Source: Firmicutes bacterium HGW-Firmicutes-10 (GTDB lineage: Bacteria > Bacillota_I > Bacilli_A > Erysipelotrichales > Erysipelotrichaceae). From it: DNA of 19,503 nucleotides. The first letter of the stretch is position 1; the number at the start of each line of letters is the position of its first letter. Where the stretch lies: the NCBI GenBank assembly GCA_002841605.1, contig PHAF01000064.1, positions 1-19,503 of the forward strand, read 5' to 3'. Below are positions 1-8,270 of this stretch, in pieces. The position numbers and the translations under genes were made by a program. The notes below the pieces were generated by a model. That model was not told the DNA's origin. It was given only the letters and a program-made list of their open reading frames with translations, and ran no database searches.

Positions 1-1110
1 GATATCGACTTGCTTTCGGGCATCTTGACGCATTTGCTGTTGTCGTTGAACATCGATTTTCAACCACTCTTCGACACGTTGTGCAAACTCTTTGGGAGAG
101 CGGAAAAAGTAACCGGTTTTCCCTTCTTCGATCAAGTCGGTCAACACATCGTCCGGTCGTGCAAATACCGGCAATTGTGAAGCAAGTGCTTCTATATAGG
201 TCATACCCTGAGTTTCGGTCAGTGAAGCAGATACAAAGGCATCGCTGGCATGATAAAAGGCCGGAACTTGTTCTGCCGGTTTTTTGCCCACAAAGACGAC
301 CGTATCTTTCAGATTCATGAAATCCACTTTCTCTACAAGCGTCTCCATTTCCGGCCCACCGCCAACGATTAAAAACTTGACCGGTAATCCTCTTTCTTTG
401 ATATATCTGAATCCATCGATAACAAAGTCGATGCTCTTTTCTTTGGCGATACGTCCGACAAACAAAATGACTTTTTCATTTTCTTTGGCATTGGCTAAAT
501 CACGAATTTCTTTCAGTCTTGCCGGATCGCTTAAGTGAGGATCAAACCGCTCTAAATCAAGTCCGGTTGGGACGATGAATATCGGCCGCTGAATATTGTA
601 TCGCAACAGCATGTCTTTGGTTTTTTGAGATGGAGCAATGATGGCTTCACAAGATGCTCCATACAACCGGCTGATGCGCTCTATGGTCTTCTTCGCGATC
701 ACATCAACGGTTTTCGAATTGAAAACATTCACGTAATGGGTGTAATCTTCGTAGGTCGTGTGATAGGTCGATACGATTGGTAATTTCAGCATCTTTCCGC
801 AGAAGTGCCCAAAAATACCGGCACCAAATTCAGTATGCACGTGAATGATGTCCAGTTTCATCTCTTTAACGATGCTGTAAGCCTTAAAATGAAGAGGTGC
901 CGTTGCCACGTAGCCATACATTTGCTTGACCTCGATACCGGGCAAACGCAAAATTCTATCTTCATAGGATGTATGAATCAATGAAGGATGTGTGGTGATG
1001 ATAAAAACTTCGTGTCCGTCATTTTCAAGTGCACGTTTTAATGTGACGATCGAGGTTACGACTCCGTTGATATCGGGCAGATATGAATCAGCAAACATTC
1101 CGATGCGCAT
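1..1110 (-). CDS. GT4-family glycosyltransferase, probable diacylglycerol glucosyltransferase (3' end outside window)
   Basis: The frame is open from the ATG at 1110 to the window edge, giving 370 residues without the C-terminus. The N-terminus (MRIGMFADSYLPDINGVV) is the typical first Rossmann strand of GT4/GT-B enzymes that use a nucleotide-sugar donor. The HVHTEFGAGIFG segment is the usual acceptor-side motif. FVGRIAKEKS opens the second domain, and TETQGMTYIEALAS near residues 298-312 is the donor-binding E-x7-E signature. This set resembles the Firmicutes enzymes that add glucose to 1,2-diacylglycerol at the membrane, but the substrate is inferred. An AGGAGG site lies 7 nt before the start, and the stop codon of the upstream membrane-protein gene falls 11 nt before the ATG, so the two genes are almost certainly cotranscribed. 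Confidence 0.88.
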   Translation of the reverse strand, partial: MRIGMFADSYLPDINGVVTSIVTLKRALENDGHEVFIITTHPSLIHTSYEDRILRLPGIEVKQMYGYVATAPLHFKAYSIVKEMKLDIIHVHTEFGAGIFGHFCGKMLKLPIVSTYHTTYEDYTHYVNVFNSKTVDVIAKKTIERISRLYGASCEAIIAPSQKTKDMLLRYNIQRPIFIVPTGLDLERFDPHLSDPARLKEIRDLANAKENEKVILFVGRIAKEKSIDFVIDGFRYIKERGLPVKFLIVGGGPEMETLVEKVDFMNLKDTVVFVGKKPAEQVPAFYHASDAFVSASLTETQGMTYIEALASQLPVFARPDDVLTDLIEEGKTGYFFRSPKEFAQRVEEWLKIDVQRQQQMRQDARKQVDI

Positions 1111-1121
1111 AGTAAGACCTC

Positions 1122-2150
1122 CTATTTGGTACGATGAATAAACTTATATATGACAAACACGATTCCGCCAATGATCATAATCAGATAGAAATTGCTTAGT
1201 CGCCAGATGATCATGGTTGCGGATGCATTGATATATCCGATGATCGTCGTGAACATCAAGATAAAGGTCGCTTCCGTTCCACCACTTGCGCCCGGGATCG
1301 GAATAAAGGCATTGATCATGGAAACAAATGCGGCCAATGCCATGACATCAATCCAAGAATAACCGTCCAATAGAGAGATTCCTAAGGATTTTATTGCGAT
1401 GAAAGGCAAAAAATAGTATAACATCAGACGGACGATATTTATACAGATGATTTTACAAATCAATGGTTTATGCATGGGAATCTTCGCTTTCTCAACTTGA
1501 AAGCGATCGATTTGATCCTCCATAAACGCGATGGATTTTTCTTTGTTTTTGATCAGTCGCAGTTTCATGCCGATTTCGATGCCGCGGGTGGAAACCCAGT
1601 TATGAAAACGAGGCAATCGTGCTAATGACCACAAGCCGAATATGATGGAAGCATTGATAAGAAAACCAAAGATAACGAATACAAAGAGCGGCGAATGTCT
1701 GTCAAAAAAGTATTGAAAGCGAAAGAGCATTAAGAGAAAAACCGTGAAGACCATCGTGCTTTGATAGATGATGAAGTCTAGCCAAAGGACACTGGCCGCA
1801 TCACTGAGAGTAACTTTTTGCTTGTTAAACACATAAATCTGAGCAAATTGCCCGCCGGAAGCACTGGGTGTAATTCCGTGAAAAAACGCGGCAATCAGAG
1901 CATTTACGATGCCCTGCCGGTATTTGTATTGCGGGTTGCTCATGCGGGTCAACTGCGTGAGTATGGTTCCAATAAGAACATGGTAAAGCAGTGCCATTAA
2001 GATAACGACCGCCAGCCATCCCCAATGGATGGATCCTAAGGTTTGCAGGATTTCATCCACAAAATCCCGAATCGTCAGGTACAATGCCGCAACTGTAAAC
2101 ACCAAAATGAGCAATATATTGAAAGCATAGCTTTTAAAGATTTTTTCCAT
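1122..2150 (-). CDS. MprF-like (UPF0104 / LPG_synthase_TM) integral membrane protein
   Basis: A 342-residue polytopic protein. Hydrophobic segments run through most of its length, and the family-typical motifs GITPSASGGQFAQ (about residues 93-105) and IPGASGGTEATF near the C-terminus are present. This is the flippase-type domain of MprF. There is no C-terminal lysyltransferase domain, so it should not make lysyl-phosphatidylglycerol itself; lipid translocation is an inference. I chose the ATG at 2150 because GAGGA lies 7 nt upstream. An in-frame ATG ten codons earlier (2180) has no ribosome site and falls inside the palindrome described at 2164-2188. It is followed at once by the lipid glycosyltransferase gene, which suggests joint work on membrane glycolipids. 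Confidence 0.85.
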   Translation of the reverse strand: MEKIFKSYAFNILLILVFTVAALYLTIRDFVDEILQTLGSIHWGWLAVVILMALLYHVLIGTILTQLTRMSNPQYKYRQGIVNALIAAFFHGITPSASGGQFAQIYVFNKQKVTLSDAASVLWLDFIIYQSTMVFTVFLLMLFRFQYFFDRHSPLFVFVIFGFLINASIIFGLWSLARLPRFHNWVSTRGIEIGMKLRLIKNKEKSIAFMEDQIDRFQVEKAKIPMHKPLICKIICINIVRLMLYYFLPFIAIKSLGISLLDGYSWIDVMALAAFVSMINAFIPIPGASGGTEATFILMFTTIIGYINASATMIIWRLSNFYLIMIIGGIVFVIYKFIHRTK

Positions 2151-2163
2151 TACATTTTCCTCG

Positions 2164-2197
2164 ACTGTATTATATATCATAATACAGTTTGATACAA
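2164..2197 (-). promoter_or_regulatory. Promoter-like boxes with an overlapping perfect 10-bp palindrome (candidate operator)
   Basis: ACTGTATTAT (2164-2173) and ATAATACAGT (2179-2188) are exact inverted repeats separated by ATATC. On the minus strand a TATAAT (2169-2174) lies inside the left arm, with TTGTAT (2192-2197) 17 bp upstream as a weak -35. The palindrome covers the -10 region just before the ribosome site of the membrane-protein gene, as a repressor site would. The predicted start near 2162 leaves a very short leader, so the promoter reading is less certain than the palindrome. Confidence 0.45.
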
Positions 2198-2269
2198 CAA
2201 CTATCGTATTTCGGTGTTATAGTGCTATCTTTTAGTATAGAAGAATATGCGGCGAAGTTCAAGATTGTG

Positions 2270-2299
2270 AAATAAAACAGCCGCCGTAAAGGCGGCTGT
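2270..2299 (-). terminator. Intrinsic terminator after the pyruvate:ferredoxin oxidoreductase gene
   Basis: ACAGCCGCC (2277-2285) pairs exactly with GGCGGCTGT (2291-2299) around a 5-nt loop. On the minus strand the stem is followed by TTTTATTT. It begins 12 bp after the stop codon. Confidence 0.9.
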
Positions 2300-2311
2300 C
2301 ATGATTATTGA

Positions 2312-5300
2312 TTAGTCTCTGGCTAACTTCATCAAACGGCCGAAACGTTTTTCAGCATCCGAAGCCGCTTTTTCAAGCAGGGCTTCAGCTTCAAACGGAT
2401 TAGCGTTTGGCAATTGGTTGAATCGTGTTTCATTCATAACGAAGTCACGGAACTTCGAGAAGTCCGGTTTCGCGAAATCAACCGTCAACGGTTTTTCAGC
2501 ATCCGGGTTGTAACGGTACAACGTCCAGTATCCGCACTCAACCGCACGTTTCTGTGTGATTTGGTGATTGGACAAGCCACCGCTGATACCATGTTCGATA
2601 CACGGTGAGTAAGCGATGATGACGGAAGGTCCGTTGTATGCTTCAGCTTCCTTGAAAGCCTTGATGGTTTGAACGCGGTTTGCGCCCATAGCGATACTTG
2701 CGACATAAACATGTCCATACATCATCGCCATCATGCCCAAGTCTTTTTTGCCTGTCGGCTTACCGCCGGCCGCAAATTTCGCGATCGAGGCAGCCTGAGA
2801 AGCTTTGGATGATTGTCCACCGGTATTGGAATATACTTCAGTGTCCAAAATCATGATGTTGACATTCATGTTGTTGGCGATGACATGATCCAATCCGCCG
2901 TAACCGATATCATATGCCCAACCATCGCCACCGACGATCCAAACGGATTTCGAGACGAAGTCACGGGCATTGGCCAATAATTCCTTAGCAACAGCAGCTT
3001 CAGATTTTTCAAGTTCTTCAACCAGTTTCGGAGCGATTTCTTTTTCCTGGTTACGATCGCCCTTAACCGCCAAGTATTGTTCAACGACGGCTTTTAATGC
3101 CGGTTCAAACGATTCCAGGTTATCATTCATGACTTCGACCAGACGATTCGCTTTGAACTCCTGAGCGATCTTCATACCGAAGCCGTATTCTGCATTGTCT
3201 TCAAACAAGGAGTTTGCCCAAGCAACGCCCTTGCCGTTTTTATCGGTTACAAACGGAGTCGACGGGGTCGAACCGCAATAAATCGAGGTACAACCGGTCG
3301 CATTGGCAATCATCATATCCTGACCAAACAACTGTGATACCAAGCGGTAGTACGGTGTTTCACCGCAACCGGCGCAAGCACCCGAAACTTCGAAGTACGG
3401 CATCAAGAATTGAGTACCCTTGATACTGTCGGTCGGGAAGAATTCAGATTTATAACGGGTTTCTTTGTAAATATAGTTGGCTAACGGAGCTTCGTGTAAC
3501 TGTTCATTGACATCGGTCATGACCAGCGCTTTCTTGCCGCCTTTACCCGGACACTCAACGGAGCACAAGGCACATCCGACACAGTTATCCGGAGATACCA
3601 TGACACGGTAGCGAAGATGATCGACACCCTTGCCTACCGGTGTGATGGTTTCAAATTCTTGAGGAGCATTTTTAACTTCGTTTTCATCAAGCAGGAAGGT
3701 ACGGATGGTTGCATGCGGACATACAAACGAACAGAATCCGCATTGGATACAGTTTTCCGGAATCCACTTCGGTACTTGAGTAGCGATGGTGCGGTGTTCA
3801 TTGAATGCGATGTTGTTGCGCATCGAGCCATCCATCAATCCGTGTTCGCTAAATGCCGACACCGGTAGATCGTAACCTTCTAAGTTATTGATGGCTGCGA
3901 CATGTTGATCGAAATATTCATCGCCGGTCAATGTGCGGGTTTTGCTCATCGGCAATTCTGCCCACTCGGCTTTGACAACGACTTCATGAAGTCCGTCTTT
4001 ACCGGCATCGATGGCTTTGTAGTTAAGTTCAACGACTTCATCACCTTTTTTACCATAGGTATACTCAGCTGCATGCTTCATGTATCCCAGGGCTTCTTCA
4101 TAAGGAAGTATGCTTGGGTTTAAAGCAAAGAACGATGCTTGTAAAATCGTGTTGGTACGACGGCCCATACCGATTGACTCAGCAATCGCATTGGCATCGA
4201 TAACGAAGAAACGGGCTTTCTTTTTGGCTAACTGTGCTTTTACACGGTTTGGCAAATGACTTTCAATGTCTTCGGCCTTGTAACCGGTCGACAATAAGAA
4301 GGTTCCGCCCTTTTTCAGGTTGCGCAACATATCATATCTAAACAAGTAGCTGTCCAGCGAACAGGAAATAAAGTCCGCGTTTTTAATGTAATAGGTCGAG
4401 CGGATCGGTGATTTACCGAAACGCAAGTGAGAACGGGTCGCACCGCCGGCCTTCTTTGAGTCATAAGCAAAATATGCTTGAGAGTATAAGTCGGTGTGGT
4501 CACCGATGATTTTGATGGAGTTTTTGTTTGCGGATACGGTACCATCAGAACCCAATCCGTAGAACAGGCAAGATGTGTAATCGTTCTTGACACTGAATTC
4601 CGGATCGACTTTCAAGGAAAGATGTGTGACATCGTCGTTGATGCTCAAGGTAAATCCGGTAAACGGATTGTCACTGTTTAAGTGATCATAGACAGCTTTG
4701 ATGTCAGCCGGTTGGGTATCTTTTGAAGATAATCCATAGCGTCCGCCGATGATCATTTCGATGCCGTTAAATCCGTGCAACGAGTTGTAAATATCAACAA
4801 ACAACGGTTCGCCGGTCGAACCGACTTCTTTGGTACGATCCAAGACAGCGATTTTCTTGACGGTAGCCGGTAAGACTTCCTTTAAGAACTCAACTGAGAA
4901 TGGACGGTATAAGTGAACCTTGATCATACCGACTTTTTCGCCGGCAGCATTTAGGGTATCGATGACTTCAGCTGCGGTTTCTGTGACAGAACCCATAGCG
5001 ATGATGATGCGATCGGCATCCGGTGCACCATAATAAACAAATGGAGCGTAGTGACGACCGGTCAGTTTCGAAATTTCTTTCATATAATCGGCAACGATCG
5101 CCGGAACTTTTGCGTAATGTGAGTTTTGTGCTTCACGTCCTTGGAAGTAGATGTCGTCGTTTTCAGCTCCGCCGCGGGTCACCGGGTTGGTGTGCGGGTT
5201 CAGTGCGTTGGCGCGGAATCTTTCCAAACCTTCTTTATCGATCAATTTAGCCAAATCTTCGTAGTCGATGACTTCGATTTTTTGGATTTCGTGCGATGTG

Positions 5301-5824
5301 CGGAAACCGTCAAAGAAGTGCATACACGGAACGGATGCCTTGATTGCGGTTAAGTGGGCAACGCCGGCCAAATCCATGGCTTCTTGAACGGAGTGCGATG
5401 CGATCATCGTAAATCCGGTTTGACGAACTGCGTAAATATCTTGGTGATCGCCAAAGATGGATAATGCGCGGGTAGCGAGTGAACGTGCCGATACGTGAAT
5501 AACGCCCGGTAACAGTTCTCCTACCCATTTATACATATTCGGAATCATTAATAATAAACCTTGTGATGCTGTAAAGGTGGACGATAGTGTACCGCCTTGC
5601 AATGCTCCGTGAACCACGCCTGAAGCGCCGGCTTCGGATTGCATTTCAACAACCTTGACTACTGCACCAAATACATTTTTTCTTCCTTGGGATGCCCAGG
5701 CGTCTACCAATTCCGCCATGGTCGAGGAAGGTGTGATCGGATAGATACCTGCTACTTCGGTAAATGCATACGCAATGTGAGAAGTGGCGGTATTGCCATC
5801 CATACTCATAAATTTCTTAGCCAT
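2312..5824 (-). CDS. nifJ: Pyruvate:ferredoxin (flavodoxin) oxidoreductase, single-chain
   Basis: 1170 residues, the usual size of the fused homodimeric enzyme that oxidises pyruvate with CoA to acetyl-CoA and CO2 and reduces ferredoxin or flavodoxin in the cytoplasm. Domains run in the standard order. YPITPSS lies near residue 29. Two ferredoxin-type 4Fe-4S motifs follow, CIQCGFCSFVC (Cys 692, 695, 698, 702) and CVGCALCSVEC (Cys 748, 751, 754, 758). The proximal cluster ligands are Cys 817, 820, 845 and 1075. The thiamine pyrophosphate motif starts at GDGWAYDIGYGG (966) and continues to EVYSNTGGQ. No expected ligand is missing. AGGAGGA lies 4 nt before the ATG. The gene has a TATAAT box upstream and a strong terminator downstream, so it is probably monocistronic. 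It indicates anaerobic energy metabolism. Confidence 0.98.
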   Translation of the reverse strand: MAKKFMSMDGNTATSHIAYAFTEVAGIYPITPSSTMAELVDAWASQGRKNVFGAVVKVVEMQSEAGASGVVHGALQGGTLSSTFTASQGLLLMIPNMYKWVGELLPGVIHVSARSLATRALSIFGDHQDIYAVRQTGFTMIASHSVQEAMDLAGVAHLTAIKASVPCMHFFDGFRTSHEIQKIEVIDYEDLAKLIDKEGLERFRANALNPHTNPVTRGGAENDDIYFQGREAQNSHYAKVPAIVADYMKEISKLTGRHYAPFVYYGAPDADRIIIAMGSVTETAAEVIDTLNAAGEKVGMIKVHLYRPFSVEFLKEVLPATVKKIAVLDRTKEVGSTGEPLFVDIYNSLHGFNGIEMIIGGRYGLSSKDTQPADIKAVYDHLNSDNPFTGFTLSINDDVTHLSLKVDPEFSVKNDYTSCLFYGLGSDGTVSANKNSIKIIGDHTDLYSQAYFAYDSKKAGGATRSHLRFGKSPIRSTYYIKNADFISCSLDSYLFRYDMLRNLKKGGTFLLSTGYKAEDIESHLPNRVKAQLAKKKARFFVIDANAIAESIGMGRRTNTILQASFFALNPSILPYEEALGYMKHAAEYTYGKKGDEVVELNYKAIDAGKDGLHEVVVKAEWAELPMSKTRTLTGDEYFDQHVAAINNLEGYDLPVSAFSEHGLMDGSMRNNIAFNEHRTIATQVPKWIPENCIQCGFCSFVCPHATIRTFLLDENEVKNAPQEFETITPVGKGVDHLRYRVMVSPDNCVGCALCSVECPGKGGKKALVMTDVNEQLHEAPLANYIYKETRYKSEFFPTDSIKGTQFLMPYFEVSGACAGCGETPYYRLVSQLFGQDMMIANATGCTSIYCGSTPSTPFVTDKNGKGVAWANSLFEDNAEYGFGMKIAQEFKANRLVEVMNDNLESFEPALKAVVEQYLAVKGDRNQEKEIAPKLVEELEKSEAAVAKELLANARDFVSKSVWIVGGDGWAYDIGYGGLDHVIANNMNVNIMILDTEVYSNTGGQSSKASQAASIAKFAAGGKPTGKKDLGMMAMMYGHVYVASIAMGANRVQTIKAFKEAEAYNGPSVIIAYSPCIEHGISGGLSNHQITQKRAVECGYWTLYRYNPDAEKPLTVDFAKPDFSKFRDFVMNETRFNQLPNANPFEAEALLEKAASDAEKRFGRLMKLARD

Positions 5825-5858
5825 TTTTTCCTCCTGTTTTTCATTCTTAACCTATATA

Positions 5859-5864
5859 ATTATA
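5859..5864 (-). promoter_or_regulatory. Candidate -10 box for the oxidoreductase gene
   Basis: A perfect TATAAT on the minus strand lies 24 nt before the AGGAGG ribosome site (5829-5835). No convincing -35 is seen 16-18 bp upstream (AGTCAA or TAGTCA). The 78-bp gap to the exporter gene upstream and the terminator downstream favour separate transcription. Confidence 0.45.
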
Positions 5865-5902
5865 CTCCAAAATCACTTTTTTGACTATGACTATTTTTTC
5901 AC

Positions 5903-7303
5903 TTATACTTCGATGCGCGTCCAGGTGGCCTGAGCGAATCGCCGTTTGCTTATCACGTAGCGTAGGCTTTGGTCAAGCAATACGGAAAGCCATGCTCCTG
6001 TTAAGCCTAATCCCAGCGGATAGGCGAACAAATAAGTTAGCAGCGGACGGACAATCGTCACGCTGATCAGTGAAATGAATGCGACAAATTTGACATCGCC
6101 TGCCCCTCGCAAGGAGCCGATCGTAATGACTTGGGCGATTTGAAATAGCATGATGACGGCCAGTAATAACATGATTGTGGAACCGGATGAGAGGATTTGA
6201 GGGTCTTTGTTGAAGAGCGATATGATTTCAATGCGAAACACCGCAATAAACAATCCCAGTCCGATAGCGATCAGAAAGCCGATGCGTTGGGTCGTTTTTC
6301 CGTAGATGATGGCCATGTCCGGTCGTTTTGCACCTAAGCTTTGTCCGACCAGCGATGAGCAGGCGATGGATAGTCCATCCCCTACCGCAAAGGATATGGT
6401 CATGACGTTCATGACGACCTGATGGGTCGCAAAGGCGATGGTGCCAAGTCCGGCAATTGCCAATACATACGTAAAAAAACCAATCCTTAAGAAGATTTGT
6501 TCGACCAATGCGGATTTACTTATATTGAACAAAGAGAGGATCGTTGCTTTGTGCAGACGCCAGTCTTGTTTAAAGGATAATGATAAAAATCCGTCTTTGG
6601 CACTGGCGGAGCGGATCGCGATCATAAAGGCGACCACATTGCCTAAAGATGTTGCGACGGCTGCGCCCATGACGCCCCATCGCGGAAAGATCCAGATTCC
6701 GTTGATCAGTAAAAAATTAAATATAACATTGACCACATTGGCGGAAATATTGGTTTTCATTGAAATCTTGGTGTTGCCTGCGCCGCGTTGGGCAGCGGTG
6801 ATGGTCGAGCCGATGCTGTAGAAGAACATGCCGATCAGCACGATGCGGAAATAAATGACTGACGTGTCAATATAATCCGCGGAGGCTCCGGAGAATTTCA
6901 ATATTTGAGGAGCGTAAATATAGCCTACAGTGTAGAAGAATGCGGAGATTAGCGTGCTAAGTACGATGGCATTTCGTACAAGCTGGTTAGCTGATGCCGC
7001 ATCTTTCTGGCCTTTGCGTCTGGAGACAATGACGGTAAGGCCGATGTTTAGGGCGATAATGACTGAGAACAAAATGAATTTTGGCTGATTGGTAATTCCG
7101 ACGGAAGCGATGGCACCTGCTCCCAATTGTCCTACCATCATCATATCTACTGCCCCGATCAAGCTGATAAGTACTGCTTCTGTTGCCGATGGCCAGGCAA
7201 TAGTAAAAGTACGCTTGACGATGTCCTTGGTTGCAGGAATGGGGCCGACGATTTGATCCGGTTTCAATCCGGTTGTGCCGAATATTTTTTCTGTCCAGTT
7301 CAT
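5903..7303 (-). CDS. MATE-family multidrug/sodium efflux transporter
   Basis: 466 residues with about twelve hydrophobic segments in two similar halves, the normal MATE layout. After a short cytoplasmic N-terminus comes the family-typical stretch IAWPSATEAVLISLIGAVDM followed by MMVGQLGAGAIASVG. QRGAGNTKISM (first half) and GSLRGAGDVKFV (second half) are the recurring internal loop motif. It should export a cationic compound in exchange for Na+ or H+; the substrate cannot be read from sequence. The frame extends to a GTG at 7321, but the promoter just upstream would start transcription near 7320, and a GGCGGGA ribosome site lies 5 nt before the ATG at 7303, so I use that start. Confidence 0.93.
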   Translation of the reverse strand: MNWTEKIFGTTGLKPDQIVGPIPATKDIVKRTFTIAWPSATEAVLISLIGAVDMMMVGQLGAGAIASVGITNQPKFILFSVIIALNIGLTVIVSRRKGQKDAASANQLVRNAIVLSTLISAFFYTVGYIYAPQILKFSGASADYIDTSVIYFRIVLIGMFFYSIGSTITAAQRGAGNTKISMKTNISANVVNVIFNFLLINGIWIFPRWGVMGAAVATSLGNVVAFMIAIRSASAKDGFLSLSFKQDWRLHKATILSLFNISKSALVEQIFLRIGFFTYVLAIAGLGTIAFATHQVVMNVMTISFAVGDGLSIACSSLVGQSLGAKRPDMAIIYGKTTQRIGFLIAIGLGLFIAVFRIEIISLFNKDPQILSSGSTIMLLLAVIMLFQIAQVITIGSLRGAGDVKFVAFISLISVTIVRPLLTYLFAYPLGLGLTGAWLSVLLDQSLRYVISKRRFAQATWTRIEV

Positions 7304-7326
7304 TTGTATCCCGCCTAACACGAAAT

Positions 7327-7354
7327 ATTATAACACTAATCAAAATTATGTGAA
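7327..7354 (-). promoter_or_regulatory. Extended -10 promoter of the MATE gene
   Basis: On the minus strand, TTCACA (7349-7354, five of six -35 bases) is followed after 16 bp by TATAAT (7327-7332), with TG placed one base upstream (TGTTATAAT). The predicted start near 7320 excludes the upstream GTG as start codon. Confidence 0.7.
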
Positions 7355-7373
7355 TACCGTATGGGAAATTCGC

Positions 7374-8171
7374 TTAAATTTTCACATTTTCAAAGATAAT
7401 CGCATCGGCTTTATGCCTAAACTTATCCATCGATTTCTGATCGCGGATCGTCCATACACTCAATATTCCACCAAACATCCGAATCCAACGGAAAAATCGC
7501 GCATGTTGGTACTCTACGCTTAGAAAGTTGGGTTTCACCAAAAACGCAAAGCCGTTGAAAGTTTGAAGGATCCGTACGATCCACGAGTAACGTTTATCTC
7601 CTAGGATATTCTCGAGCAGTTGACCGCGAATGAAATGTTTTCGGTTCTTCGCAAACCAGCGGACGATTTCCGGTCGAAAAGAGCATATACTGAAATCACC
7701 CGAATATTCATCGAGTATTTCAGCACAAAGCTGACATACGCGCTCATTTTTACTGGTGGCTTTGATTTCGATGATGAGTCCGACGTTGCCGGATACCATG
7801 TCAAGAAACTCGCGAAAGGTCAAAACCTTGTCCAATGAATTTCCGATCGTTGCGAATCGTACTTCTTCAAGGGTCAGGTTCTCAATGTTTTCATCGATGT
7901 TCAACATTCGCTTTCCATCCCCATCATGAAAGACGATGAGTTGTTCATCTTTGGTAATGCGGATGTCCATTTCGATGTTCAGTCCTGCATCAATAGCCAA
8001 CTGAAAAGCGATTGGACTGTTCTCTTCAACACCCATTTCTTTATTATGCAATCCGCGATGAGCACAATATCCTTTCATCCAAGAAAGGTCTTTGCCTTCG
8101 CGGTGCGGAAATGAAATGATAAGTATAAGCATAATGATGGATATGATGATGATTGCGGTCAGCCCTTCCAT
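7374..8171 (-). CDS. Membrane-anchored glycerophosphodiester phosphodiesterase (GDPD)
   Basis: 265 residues. Residues 4-21 form one hydrophobic helix that anchors the enzyme, followed by a GDPD TIM-barrel. Catalytic and metal-binding residues are visible: AHRG (His38, Arg39), EEN (50-51), EMD (Glu67, Asp69) and FHDGDG (His82, Asp83). The family hydrolyses glycerophosphodiesters to glycerol-3-phosphate and an alcohol, typically in phospholipid or teichoic-acid turnover. The start at 8171 is chosen because a run of six G lies 6 nt upstream; an in-frame ATG two codons earlier touches that G run, and one at 8204 has no ribosome site. The MATE gene follows after 70 bp with its own promoter. Confidence 0.93.
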   Translation of the reverse strand: MEGLTAIIIISIIMLILIISFPHREGKDLSWMKGYCAHRGLHNKEMGVEENSPIAFQLAIDAGLNIEMDIRITKDEQLIVFHDGDGKRMLNIDENIENLTLEEVRFATIGNSLDKVLTFREFLDMVSGNVGLIIEIKATSKNERVCQLCAEILDEYSGDFSICSFRPEIVRWFAKNRKHFIRGQLLENILGDKRYSWIVRILQTFNGFAFLVKPNFLSVEYQHARFFRWIRMFGGILSVWTIRDQKSMDKFRHKADAIIFENVKI

Positions 8172-8192
8172 AGCCATCCCCCCTTTTTCTAT

Positions 8193-8198
8193 ATTATA
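8193..8198 (-). promoter_or_regulatory. Candidate -10 box for the GDPD gene
   Basis: A TATAAT on the minus strand lies 21 nt before the chosen start, in the divergent gap shared with the DUF4438 gene. No good -35 is seen, and the leader would be short. Confidence 0.35.
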
Positions 8199-8219
8199 TA
8201 TCAAATGTGTCCGTGCTTC

Positions 8220-8248
8220 TTTTCATTTCCGCTTTTTTTAGGTATGAT
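8220..8248 (+). promoter_or_regulatory. Promoter of the DUF4438 gene
   Basis: TTTTCA (8220-8225) and TATGAT (8243-8248) are separated by 17 bp. The implied start near 8255 lies just before the AGGAGG ribosome site (8260-8265), giving a very short leader. Confidence 0.5.
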
Positions 8249-8270
8249 AGTACAAATGCAGGAGGGTATT

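Noticed and set aside
2414..5884. Many 60-90 codon open frames on the plus strand and in alternative minus frames across the oxidoreductase gene
   Set aside because: They lie wholly or mainly inside a strongly conserved 1170-residue gene, lack ribosome sites and have low-complexity or unnatural composition. They are shadow frames.
5875..5905. Mirror-like stretch CACTTTTTT...TTTTTTCAC between the MATE and oxidoreductase genes
   Set aside because: It is a mirror repeat, not an inverted repeat, so it forms no hairpin. It is best seen as AT-rich intergenic DNA.
7304..7321. GTG at 7321 as start of the MATE transporter
   Set aside because: The promoter at 7327-7354 would start transcription at about 7320, and the ATG at 7303 has a well-placed ribosome site.
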